DNA from: an uncultured Treponema sp.
Lineage (GTDB): Bacteria; Spirochaetota; Spirochaetia; Treponematales; Treponemataceae
Assembly (NCBI GenBank): GCA_900316905.1
Contig: ONET01000025.1
Span: 15,278 to 71,950 of the forward strand
DNA length: 56,673 nucleotides
Direction of reading: 5' to 3'
This document shows positions 32,681-40,387 of the stretch, piece by piece. Both the position numbers and the translations under genes were made by a program. Within the stretch, counting starts at the first letter, position 1; each line of letters opens with the position of its first letter. The notes below the pieces were generated by a model that was given only the letters and a program-made list of their open reading frames with translations, was not told the DNA's origin and ran no database searches.

Positions 32681-32773
32681 ATGGATTTTTATGAAATCTT
32701 GATGTTGGCGCTCGCCGCCGCTCAACTTGTCATTCAAATCGCTCAGCTCCTCTTCCAAAGACGGAAAGGATAA
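32681..32773 (+). CDS. 30-residue hydrophobic peptide, candidate type I toxin (TxpA/BsrE-like)
   Basis: ATG at 32681 with GGAGG five nt upstream (32671-32675). The peptide has a short N-terminus with YEILMLALAAA, one membrane helix of about 20 residues, and a basic end QRRKG. The Y/F-[EQ]-x-LM-[LIV] start followed by a hydrophobic helix matches the pattern of TxpA, BsrE and BsrG toxins and holin-like toxins of Firmicutes, which depolarise or damage the membrane when over-made. It has its own consensus promoter and an antisense RNA over its 3' UTR. No experimental proof; a small membrane regulator is the alternative. Confidence 0.7.
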   Translation: MDFYEILMLALAAAQLVIQIAQLLFQRRKG

Positions 32774-32777
32774 AGAG

Positions 32778-32881
32778 TAAAAAAATAGCCCACCCTGTCT
32801 AGCCACAGAAGTGGGCTTCGTCTGTAAAGACGCAAAACCTACAATGCGGGGCAAGACGCGTGTCGCGAATGCCGCCTTTCT
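32778..32881 (-). ncRNA. Candidate antisense RNA antitoxin
   Basis: Predicted from its promoter (32888-32916) to its terminator (U-tract at 32779-32786), about 100 nt, complementary to the whole 3' UTR of the toxin-like mRNA including 32861-32873, the segment that would otherwise pair with the mRNA 5' end. The arrangement (convergent, 3' overlap) is that of RatA/TxpA and SR4/BsrG. Confidence 0.6.
32779..32817 (-). terminator. Terminator of the antisense RNA
   Basis: Stem AGCCCAC / GTGGGCT (32787-32793, 32811-32817) with inner CTGT / ACAG. On the minus strand it is followed by ATTTTTTTAC, a good U-tract. On the plus strand there is no U-tract, so toxin transcription can pass. Confidence 0.8.
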
Positions 32882-32887
32882 TTTTAA

Positions 32888-32916
32888 ACTATACACCCGC
32901 CCTAGCCTTTTGTCAA
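32888..32916 (-). promoter_or_regulatory. Promoter of the antisense RNA
   Basis: Minus strand TTGACA (32916-32911), 17-bp spacer, TATAGT (32893-32888): stronger than the toxin promoter by consensus, as expected for an antitoxin RNA. Confidence 0.82.
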
Positions 32917-32989
32917 GCCTAAACCTCCGCGTCCTAGGCTTGCCGCCCCCGTCAACGGCTTGCAAAGCCCATATCGTTCTCAAGCCCAA

Positions 32990-35900
32990 TCACGGCGCGA
33001 CGTAGTCTTCAACACTCCAGCTGCCTGGAACGCCGCTGCTGCCGTTAGGCCATGTAACGCCAGCCGCCTTGTATAATGTGCCGCCAACGCTAACATTATT
33101 AAGCCAATTTTTAGTACAGTCACTCGCGTTGATGTTTGTGGCAAGACAAGTGACACTTTTAAGACTAGAACAGTAATAGAACATAGAATAGTAACAGTTT
33201 TCAACCAGAGTTGGCGCAGGAAGAACCGGCGCTGTTGTTAAGCCTTTACAATCATAGAACATATATTTATAGCATGAACTTGTCAATGTTGTCGCGGGCA
33301 AAAGCAAATCATATCCTGTCTTATTCTTTATTTTATCATTTCGACAGAATAGATAGGCAAAAGTATAGGTTTCCGACAGCGTATCCGCGCTAGCATATCC
33401 GCTGCTTTTTACAAGGCTCATAAAGTTGCCGTAAATATAGCAGTCCGCAGAACAAGAAATGTTGCTACAATCAGCTTCATTATCTGAGGTTCCATACTTG
33501 TCATTGTTGCCAAAGAATTCAACCTTAGAACCGGCAGAAGCAAGGATTATAGAGACGGCTTCTCCAACAGGGATTGTTTGCGAGGCGCCGCCGTCTTGCT
33601 TAAAAGTGACGGTACCTGATGCTTTGTTAGTAAACGTAACCGTCGCGCCGGCTACGGCCGCTTCTATCGTGAGCGGAGTTGCAGTTGTAACCGCGCCGCT
33701 GCCCTTGACCACCCAGCCGCTGGGAATGCCGCTTGCGCCTGTAGGCCAAACCACGCCCGGCGCTTGAGTGAATGTGCCGGTAACCGCGACGCCGCTAAGC
33801 CAATCGGCAGTACAGTCTTCAGCGCTGATGTCTGTTGCAAGACAAGTGACGCTGTTAAGCTTTGTACAACCTTTGAACATATGCCAATAGCTGTAAGTTG
33901 GCAACGTTGTCGCGGGAAGTTCTGGCGCGCTTGTAAGGCTTGTACAATCAACGAACATTCCGCAATAACAATACGGTGCCAGCGTTTCTGCAGGAAGAGC
34001 TGGCGCCGATGTTAGATTTGTACAGCCGTGGAACATAGATTGATAACAATCATCTGCCAATGTTGTCGCAGAAAGCGCGGGCGCGCTTGCAAGGCCTGTA
34101 CAACCTAAGAACATTGTGCGATAACAATTACTTGCCAACGTTTCTGCGGAAAGTTCCGGCGCTGCTGTTAGGCTTGTACACTTTTGGAACATTGACATAT
34201 AACAATAACTTTCCAACGTTGTCGCAGGAAGCTCTGGCGCTGACGCAAGACTTGTACACTCTTGGAACATTTGCCGATAACAAGAATTTTTCAGCACTGT
34301 TGCAGAAAGATTCGGCGCAACAGTAATAAGTGAACAACCATAGAACATTGAATAATAACAGTACGCGCTCAATGTTGTCGCAGGCAAAAGCAAAGCGTAT
34401 CCGGTCTTATTCTTTATCTTAGCGTTATTATAAAAAAGACAAGCAAAACTATAGTTGCCCGTCAGCGTGTCCTCGCTTGCAAAGCCGTCGCTTTTCACAA
34501 GGCTCATAATATTGCCGTAAACATAGCAGTCTTCTGTACAAGAAATATTACTGCAATCAAAAGCAACATCTGAGTTTCCATACCTTGTATTATCACCAAA
34601 GAACTGGACCTTGTCGCCGACAGCGGCAAGCGTTATGGCCTCAGACGCGCCGCTTGCGATTTCATGTTCCGCGCCGCCATTGACCCTGTATTTAACTTTG
34701 TCCGCCGCCTTGTTGGTAAATGTCACCACCGCTCCGGCTTGGGCCGCTTCCAAAGTCAAGGGCGTGTATTTGCCGCCGGCGCCAAAGGGCAAGGTGGTGT
34801 CGTAGGTTACGCCGCCAACAACGGCCTTGCAGTAAAGCTCGTACTCGCCTTCGGCCAAGTACGCGGCGGTCACTTCTTGCGCGTCGGCGGAATAAACGGG
34901 CGTTCCGTATTGCAAAATCTTTATTTGCGCGGATGTCGGCGTTACGTATGTCGGAGTTCCGCTGGAGTTGTCGATTACGTTAAAGCGAGCCTTTTCGCCC
35001 GACGCGGTCGGAGTTCCAATCTCAAAGAGAATATTCGCGCCAAGGTTCACTGTCACGCCGCCCGCGATTGACTTGTTAACCAGTTTTCCGCAGGGAGGCG
35101 AGGCCGTTCTGTCGTATTCCAGGCTTAGCGCAGTTCCGCTTGTGGCAAAGCAATTGACTTGATCCTCTTTAATGTCGTATCCGCTGTAGCCTTGGACAAC
35201 AGCGTCGCCGGCTTGGAACTGCAAGCCCGCGCCGCTATTTTCTTCCACGGCCACAGGAATTTTTGGGGCGCCGCTTGCAAGGCCAAAGTAGGCCTTTACG
35301 TAAATCGGCTTGGCCGCCGTTGCGCCAGTTCCGCTTCTGCCAGTCAAGTAAATCTGACTGTCAATGTAGCAGTCGTTGTCCAAAATCAACGTGGCGCCGT
35401 TGGCGTTGAAAATGCCGGCGCCGTAGCGGGCCGCCGAGCATCCGACAATCTTGGCTAGGCGCAAAGACACGGTTCCAGCGTTGTAAATGCCGCCGCCGTC
35501 GCTTACGGCGCCGTCGGCATGGCAGTTTTGCAAAACAAGTCCGTCTACAGAAAGCGACGCGCCGTCCTCGACATAAATTCCGCCCGCAGTGGCAGACGAG
35601 CCGGTCACATAGCAATTGTCAATTGTGAGCGACCTGGCGCTTATGGAGCCGCCGCCCAGCCAAATCGCGCCGCCTGAGGATGCCGGTCCACTTTCATTAC
35701 GGCAGTCTTGGAAGGTCACGTAGTCCATCTTTATGTTGTCGGCGTAGGCGCTCATTCCCGCCCAGCCGCTAAAAATCAAATTGTTGAACGTCGCCGTGGC
35801 TTCAACGCTTATCGGCTTGTTGTTAGAAGAAGTTATGGTCTTTGGCGCCGTGTCGCCGGCCGCGGGTCCAATCGTAAGGCCGGCCATTTCCGCCGTAATG

Positions 35901-38900
35901 CCCAGCGCCGCCGTTTCCGTCGTGTCGCCAAGCAAGATGATGTTGCAGTTGGGCGCCAAAACTTTTGTAAGCGCGTAGGCAACCGTCTTGCAAGGATCGG
36001 CCGCAGTTCCCGCGCCTTCGCTCGCGACGCTTCCGTCAACGTAAATGTTGGCCGTGGCCAATACGCCTCTTTTGCTGGAACTGTTGTAGCCGATTGTCCA
36101 TTCGTCGCCACTATGAGGGACGACCGCAAACTTGGAAAGCTCGCTTTGGACAAGCGCTCCGGCGCTGGCTCCTGTTCCTGTGTCAGAAAGAACCGCCGTT
36201 CCCGGAGAGTATGCAGGCGGCGTTATGGTTGCAACCGGCGTTGGCGTGGCCGTCAAGCTGGAGGCTACGCTTACCGTTCTGCCTGTCGCAAGGCACACGT
36301 CGTTCTTTTTGTCAGTTCCAGCGGGAATGTAGGCCGAGCCGCCCATAAGGAGGTTTCCGCGATTATAAACGGCGCCGCCTTTTGCGGCCGTGTTGCCGCT
36401 TATCGTTCCGCCGCTAAAATTGAAAGTCACGCTGTTCTCGCGAGCGTAGAGGCCGCCGCCGTTGTATTGCGCCTGGTTCGCGCTTATGTCCGTGTCGTCG
36501 CCGGAGATGGAGCAGTCGCCGCTGATTATGGCGACGCCGCCGCCGCTTCCGCCCTGCGCGCCGCTCATGCCAGTCGCGTTGTTTGAAGCCTGGTTGTTCG
36601 TTATTTTGCAATTTTGAATTTCGGCGGTTTTGTCCGTAAGCGTGGTACTGTTAGTGGTGTCGATGTAAATTGCGCCGCCGGTTCCGCCATACTTGTCGTT
36701 GTTGACGCAAAGCGACTTGTTGTACGAAATGTTTGTGTTTGTAAAAGTCGCTTTTCCCTGAACGTTGGCGCCGCCGCCAAAGCCGTAGTATTCCGCGGTG
36801 TTGTATGAAATCTCGGAGCCGCTTATTGTCGCCGTGGAATTTTTTGCAAGCATCAGGCCGCCGCCGTCTTGCTTTGAAGCGTTTCCTTTTACAACGCAAG
36901 AATCAATCGTTGCGGTTCTTGAATCGGCAAGGAAAATTCCGCCGCCGGCTGATTCCGCAAAGTTGTAATTTATTTGGCAGCCTTCAAGGTTTAGGGCGCT
37001 TCCAATGTAAATGCCGCCGCCAACGCCGTTTACTCCAATACTGCTGCTGATGCCTGAAGCGTAATTCTTTAAAACTTTGAATCCCCTTGTGGTGGAAAGA
37101 GTTCCGGCTTCAAAATCTATGCCGCCGCCAAAGTTTATGCAGCTGTAGTTTCCGCAATCGGAAAGGCCTGTGGCCGCCGCGTCCGCTCCTTCCTCGCCTA
37201 TCACGCAATCGTCTATCGTTACGGAAGCCGTCGCCGCCCCCAACCCAGTGATGAAAATTCCGCCGCCGCCAAAACCCGCGTAGTTGTGGTTGATTTGGCC
37301 GCCTGAGATTTCTAGCGTTCCGCCAAGGCAACGAATTCCGCCGCCGGATCCGTTGTTTGTTTTTGAAGCGTTGTAAAGAATCTTTGTTCCGCTAATCACG
37401 GCCTTTCCGCCAGCGCCGACGTTTATTCCGCCGCCGCCGCTTTCAGCATAATTTGAATACACGCTGTCTGTGGCGCAAGAAGCGGATTCCTCTCCGACAA
37501 GGCAATTGTTCAATTCAACTTCGGCGATTCCGCTTCCTGTGTCGGCGGCCACATGAATCGCGCCGCCAAAGCCGTCGGAAACGCAGCCGCTTATTTGACA
37601 GTTTGTAAGGACGGCCTTGGCTCCGCCAACGTCAACGCAAAGGCCGCCGCCGCCGTCTTTTCCCGCAGGCTCCTTGCCGTTGGTGATTTTGCAATTGTTC
37701 AGCGTTGTCTGGCCGCCGGCAACTTCAAAGCCGTTTATTTTGTCAAAGACTATGTAGGAGCAAGAAAAGTCTCCGCTTGTCGTGATTGAAAAAGTAGCGG
37801 CGTCCGAGTAAGCGCCGCTGATTGTCCAAGGCGCGCTTTGGTTTGTTCCGATGATTTTGATTTTTTTGGAGCTTGGCGGCGCGATGTTTTGCGTCAAGCT
37901 TATGTTGTCTTGAACAAAAATCTTAAAGCCGTCAGAAAGTTCCGCCGGGGTTAGCAAGGACGCGTTTATGATTTCAAGCGCGCGCTCGATGTGTTCCACC
38001 GGGTCAAACTGGGTTCCGTTGTTCGCGTCGGACGCGGCGGTTCCTGTGTTAAGTCCTGTTCCGCCAACGTAGACGACAGACTGCTGGTATTTTTTTATCA
38101 CGTCCGCGCTTATGTTGACCGCGCCCGAGTTTATGTAAGGCGCCACGCCGTCAATTTTGTTTGTCGTTATGTTTGAATAAATTTGAACGACTTGGTCCAT
38201 GCGCATAAGAACAGAGCCGTCCGCCGCCAAAAATTCCACCACAAGCGTGTAGTCGCCGGGAGCCAACGCGCCGAGCGACGGCTTTATGCTTGAGTCAAGC
38301 GTAAAGGAGCTTGCGGGCGCGGGATCGACATCGCCGCTTGCCACAACGCTTCCGCCGGAATTTGAAAGCGAGTAAGAGATTTTTTTCACGCTTGTGTCGT
38401 AAGCCATCGTAAGGCTAAAGCCGCCGGTCTGTCCTGCGATTTGCGCGTAGTCCAGCGAAAAGTTTACGCTTACGATTGGGTTATCGTCGTCCAGCGTTAT
38501 CGGAACGGACGACGTTTGCGTCATCATTATGTTGGAACTTGCGTCCTTCGCGTCGGCGCGCAGGGTCCATGTTCCGTATTCAAGGCCAATGCTAAAGCTT
38601 GTCGTCGCGGTGTCCACGGTTATCGGGCTTGTTTCGGGAACCACCGTTCCGTCGGCCTTTGTTCCCCAAGCGCTTACGGTGTAGCTTACGATTGAGCCTG
38701 TGACGTCGCCCAAGGTTGGAACAACGCTTTGTGAAACGCCTAAAGCGGCGGAATTGCTGGAGGCGGAATCGGTGGAGGCGCTGGAATCGTAAGAGGCGGC
38801 GGCGTTGGACAAACTGGAATTGCTGGAGGCGCTAAAATTGCTGGAGGCGGGCGACTGGCTTATTTTGCCTGTGACGCTGCCCCTTCCAAGCGAACGGCCA

Positions 38901-39076
38901 GCCGCAGAGACGCCCGCCTGCTGTTGCGTAAAAAGCGCCGGCGCGGAAACATCGCCGCCCATGTTTTCGCAAGAAGAGAAGACCGCGCCAAAAAACGCCG
39001 CGCCCAGCGTTCCCGCAAAAATCGCCGCCGCGCAAGAGAATGCTTTTGCTGTCCTAAAAAAGCCTTTTTTAGCCAA
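32990..39076 (-). CDS. Giant surface lipoprotein: beta-helix repeats plus BspA-type repeats
   Basis: 2028 residues from a TTG at 39076, preceded by GAAAGG. This start gives a lipoprotein signal peptide with Cys36 in the lipobox VFSSC; the longer frame translates a palindromic repeat and has no signal. After a Ser/Ala-rich linker come Ig-like segments, then from about 450 to 1150 many parallel beta-helix turns (GGGGI, GGAIY, NCQISG) like chlamydial Pmp or pectate-lyase folds. The end has two modules that begin VTFTNKA and contain repeated CY-x2-MF-x2-CT-x-L-x2-AP-x-LPATTL units of about 23 residues (BspA/DUF285 type). Such proteins bind host or other bacteria. The repeats favour recombination. 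Confidence 0.85.
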   Translation of the reverse strand: MAKKGFFRTAKAFSCAAAIFAGTLGAAFFGAVFSSCENMGGDVSAPALFTQQQAGVSAAGRSLGRGSVTGKISQSPASSNFSASSNSSLSNAAASYDSSASTDSASSNSAALGVSQSVVPTLGDVTGSIVSYTVSAWGTKADGTVVPETSPITVDTATTSFSIGLEYGTWTLRADAKDASSNIMMTQTSSVPITLDDDNPIVSVNFSLDYAQIAGQTGGFSLTMAYDTSVKKISYSLSNSGGSVVASGDVDPAPASSFTLDSSIKPSLGALAPGDYTLVVEFLAADGSVLMRMDQVVQIYSNITTNKIDGVAPYINSGAVNISADVIKKYQQSVVYVGGTGLNTGTAASDANNGTQFDPVEHIERALEIINASLLTPAELSDGFKIFVQDNISLTQNIAPPSSKKIKIIGTNQSAPWTISGAYSDAATFSITTSGDFSCSYIVFDKINGFEVAGGQTTLNNCKITNGKEPAGKDGGGGLCVDVGGAKAVLTNCQISGCVSDGFGGAIHVAADTGSGIAEVELNNCLVGEESASCATDSVYSNYAESGGGGINVGAGGKAVISGTKILYNASKTNNGSGGGIRCLGGTLEISGGQINHNYAGFGGGGIFITGLGAATASVTIDDCVIGEEGADAAATGLSDCGNYSCINFGGGIDFEAGTLSTTRGFKVLKNYASGISSSIGVNGVGGGIYIGSALNLEGCQINYNFAESAGGGIFLADSRTATIDSCVVKGNASKQDGGGLMLAKNSTATISGSEISYNTAEYYGFGGGANVQGKATFTNTNISYNKSLCVNNDKYGGTGGAIYIDTTNSTTLTDKTAEIQNCKITNNQASNNATGMSGAQGGSGGGVAIISGDCSISGDDTDISANQAQYNGGGLYARENSVTFNFSGGTISGNTAAKGGAVYNRGNLLMGGSAYIPAGTDKKNDVCLATGRTVSVASSLTATPTPVATITPPAYSPGTAVLSDTGTGASAGALVQSELSKFAVVPHSGDEWTIGYNSSSKRGVLATANIYVDGSVASEGAGTAADPCKTVAYALTKVLAPNCNIILLGDTTETAALGITAEMAGLTIGPAAGDTAPKTITSSNNKPISVEATATFNNLIFSGWAGMSAYADNIKMDYVTFQDCRNESGPASSGGAIWLGGGSISARSLTIDNCYVTGSSATAGGIYVEDGASLSVDGLVLQNCHADGAVSDGGGIYNAGTVSLRLAKIVGCSAARYGAGIFNANGATLILDNDCYIDSQIYLTGRSGTGATAAKPIYVKAYFGLASGAPKIPVAVEENSGAGLQFQAGDAVVQGYSGYDIKEDQVNCFATSGTALSLEYDRTASPPCGKLVNKSIAGGVTVNLGANILFEIGTPTASGEKARFNVIDNSSGTPTYVTPTSAQIKILQYGTPVYSADAQEVTAAYLAEGEYELYCKAVVGGVTYDTTLPFGAGGKYTPLTLEAAQAGAVVTFTNKAADKVKYRVNGGAEHEIASGASEAITLAAVGDKVQFFGDNTRYGNSDVAFDCSNISCTEDCYVYGNIMSLVKSDGFASEDTLTGNYSFACLFYNNAKIKNKTGYALLLPATTLSAYCYYSMFYGCSLITVAPNLSATVLKNSCYRQMFQECTSLASAPELPATTLESYCYMSMFQKCTSLTAAPELSAETLASNCYRTMFLGCTGLASAPALSATTLADDCYQSMFHGCTNLTSAPALPAETLAPYCYCGMFVDCTSLTSAPELPATTLPTYSYWHMFKGCTKLNSVTCLATDISAEDCTADWLSGVAVTGTFTQAPGVVWPTGASGIPSGWVVKGSGAVTTATPLTIEAAVAGATVTFTNKASGTVTFKQDGGASQTIPVGEAVSIILASAGSKVEFFGNNDKYGTSDNEADCSNISCSADCYIYGNFMSLVKSSGYASADTLSETYTFAYLFCRNDKIKNKTGYDLLLPATTLTSSCYKYMFYDCKGLTTAPVLPAPTLVENCYYSMFYYCSSLKSVTCLATNINASDCTKNWLNNVSVGGTLYKAAGVTWPNGSSGVPGSWSVEDYVAP

Positions 39077-39178
39077 AAAAATCGCCCTTTCTTCTATATA
39101 AATATCGGCATTTAACGCCCAAAACGGCGCAATTTTCCGCCAAAAAGCGCCCGTCTTTTTTTTGCGCGTTTGGATTTT

Positions 39179-39207
39179 ATTATACAACAGAAAGCGCAAA
39201 AAGTCTA
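39179..39207 (-). promoter_or_regulatory. Promoter of the giant lipoprotein
   Basis: Minus strand TAGACT (39207-39202), 17-bp spacer, TATAAT (39184-39179), with a leader of about 100 nt to the TTG start. Confidence 0.55.
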
Positions 39208-39275
39208 GGAATTTGCGCTGGGGGTGGCAAGACACAGCAATCTTTCGCAAGACCAAAATTGCGGGCCGCCCTGTC

Positions 39276-39298
39276 ATTGCCGGGCTTGACCCGGCAAT
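39276..39298. repeat. Dispersed palindromic repeat, copy 6
   Basis: ATTGCCGGG-CTTGA-CCCGGCAAT, perfect 9-bp arms. Confidence 0.88.
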
Positions 39299-39409
39299 CT
39301 TTCGCAAGCGCATAATTCCGAAAATTTTTTACGATTTTTCCAAAAAACAGGCGCGAAAACGCGCGATCGTGTCTATCTTATGGGCATAAAAACTATAAGG
39401 AGATATTTT

Positions 39410-40201
39410 ATGTCAGAAACGCAAAACATAATCCAAGGCCAGCCGCAGCCCAAAATCCGCGACAGGCTTTTCATCGCCATCTTTGGCAAGGACACGGAGC
39501 GCAGCAAGCGCTGGCGGCTGGACTTGTACAACGCCCTCAACGGCACGAACTACACAGACCCCGACGCTCTAAAGCTAAACACAATCGAAAACGTCATCTT
39601 CGTAACTATGTACAACGACGTGTCGTTTTTGGTCGACAGCCAAATGACGCTTTACGAGCAGCAAAGCCGCCCCAATTCTAACATGCCTTTAAGAGGTCTC
39701 TTCTATTTTTCGCAACTATACCAAAGGTATATATCCGACAACAAACTGGACCTGCACCGTTCGTCGCTTATAAAGATTCCAAACCCGCGCTTCGTCGTGT
39801 TCTACAACGGAGAGCCTGGCCGCGCCGAGCGCTACGAGATGCGGCTTTCAAACGCGTTTGAGCAAAAGGACGGCTCCGGCAAATTTGAGTGGACGGCGGA
39901 CGTTATAAACATCAACACCGGCATGAACAAAAGCCTTGTCAAAAAGTGCAAACCATTATATGATTATGTAAGGCTTGTGGGGCGAATATCCGACAACCAA
40001 GGGAATGACATGGAAATCGGCCGAGCTGTGCGCGAGGCCGTTGAATGGGCTTGCGAGCAAGACTTGCTTGACGGCTTTGTCCGCGAACAAAAGGAGAACA
40101 TAATCGGCATGTGTTTGACAGAGTTCAAGAATTTGGCGCGTCTCCAGAACTGGCGGCGGAAAAGATGGGAGCTCCCTTGGACAAGGTTCTTGAAGCGCTA
40201 A
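39410..40201 (+). CDS. Rpn-like PD-(D/E)XK family protein, C-terminus out of frame
   Basis: 263 residues from the ATG at 39410, which has AAGGAG 9 nt upstream. Typical segments: IRDRLFIAIFGKDTERSKRW, NDVSFLVDSQMTLYEQQS, MPLRGLFYFSQLYQRYI and NPRFVVFYNGEPGRAERYE, as in putative transposase/Rpn-type nucleases. The protein runs normally to about REQKENIIGMCLTEF. Then the frame reads a wrong-phase version of the conserved tail and ends at 40201 in WRRKRWELPWTRFLKR. The repeat-rich linker of the relative at 31452 is missing. Probably a deletion joined head and tail out of frame; the nuclease domain itself may still work. Confidence 0.8.
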   Translation: MSETQNIIQGQPQPKIRDRLFIAIFGKDTERSKRWRLDLYNALNGTNYTDPDALKLNTIENVIFVTMYNDVSFLVDSQMTLYEQQSRPNSNMPLRGLFYFSQLYQRYISDNKLDLHRSSLIKIPNPRFVVFYNGEPGRAERYEMRLSNAFEQKDGSGKFEWTADVININTGMNKSLVKKCKPLYDYVRLVGRISDNQGNDMEIGRAVREAVEWACEQDLLDGFVREQKENIIGMCLTEFKNLARLQNWRRKRWELPWTRFLKR

Positions 40202-40230
40202 AAGCCGCGCAAGCCTCCCCCGCAAACTAG
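40129..40230 (+). pseudogene. Out-of-frame copy of the Rpn-like tail
   Basis: In the frame starting at 40129 the DNA codes EFGASPELAAEKMGAP, then LDKVLEALKAAQASPAN and a TAG at 40228-40230. The intact gene ends FGAPPEVAAEKMGAPLDLV, then LEALKAAQASAAN and TAG. DNA identity is about 89 percent over about 103 bp, with many changes silent in this frame, which shows it was the original reading frame. Confidence 0.8.
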
Positions 40231-40246
40231 GCCTGTCAACAAATTA

Positions 40247-40278
40247 TTGCGGGTGTATAATCCCTTATACACCCGCAA
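40247..40278. other. Perfect 13-bp hairpin
   Basis: TTGCGGGTGTATA / TATACACCCGCAA with loop ATCCCT, 17 bp after the tail stop. No T-tract on either side. The arm includes TATACACCCGC, also present at the antisense RNA promoter near 32891. Confidence 0.7.
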
Positions 40279-40321
40279 AAGCGACGAGTCAAGGCTTTAA
40301 GCGCAAGCGCGCCTTGATTGC

Positions 40322-40380
40322 TAGCGCTCGCAAGAGCGCAGTTGAATAAACTTCCACAAGCAAAATTAGCGAAGCGACAT
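40322..40380 (+). repeat. Dispersed 58-bp element, copy B
   Basis: Hairpin GCGCTC-GCAA-GAGCGC (40324-40339) followed by CAGTTGAATAAACTTCCACA and AGCGAAGCGACA. Related to 6293-6350. It lies 8 bp beyond the end of the SUMF1-type gene. Another inverted repeat TCAAGGC / GCCTTGA (40289-40317) lies just before it. Confidence 0.6.
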
Positions 40381-40387
40381 ACCGGAG

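Larger units (their letters stand above)
32605..32873 (+). other. Putative toxin mRNA with complementary 5' and 3' ends
   Basis: GGCATTCGCGACA (32605-32617) is the exact reverse complement of TGTCGCGAATGCC (32861-32873); GCCCC (32628-32632) also pairs with GGGGC (32848-32852). A T-rich stretch (32877-32885) follows. In the mRNA this would tie the 5' leader to the 3' end, as the fold-back element does in hok mRNA. A GAAA-loop hairpin (32643-32658) lies before the ribosome binding site. Confidence 0.65.
39077..39409. other. Divergent intergenic region (333 bp)
   Basis: It holds the promoter of the giant lipoprotein (39179-39207), a palindromic repeat copy (39276-39298), and at the right end an AAGGAG ribosome binding site for the next gene. 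A shorter relative of the repeat phrase (CAATCTTTCGCAAG) flanks both sides of the palindrome. No other gene is seen. Confidence 0.6.

Noticed and set aside
39077..39313. Upstream extension of the giant lipoprotein
   Set aside because: The extra 79 residues come from the palindromic repeat and spacer (IAGSSPAMTG). The TTG at 39076 gives a proper lipoprotein signal.
40322..40380. Hairpin after the SUMF1-type gene as the DGR homing hairpin
   Set aside because: The same element occurs at 6293 next to an unrelated gene, so it is better explained as a dispersed repeat.
40231..40387. Second type I toxin-antitoxin locus
   Set aside because: There is a strong hairpin and a TATACACCCGC match to the antisense promoter region, but no small hydrophobic reading frame and no paired promoters.
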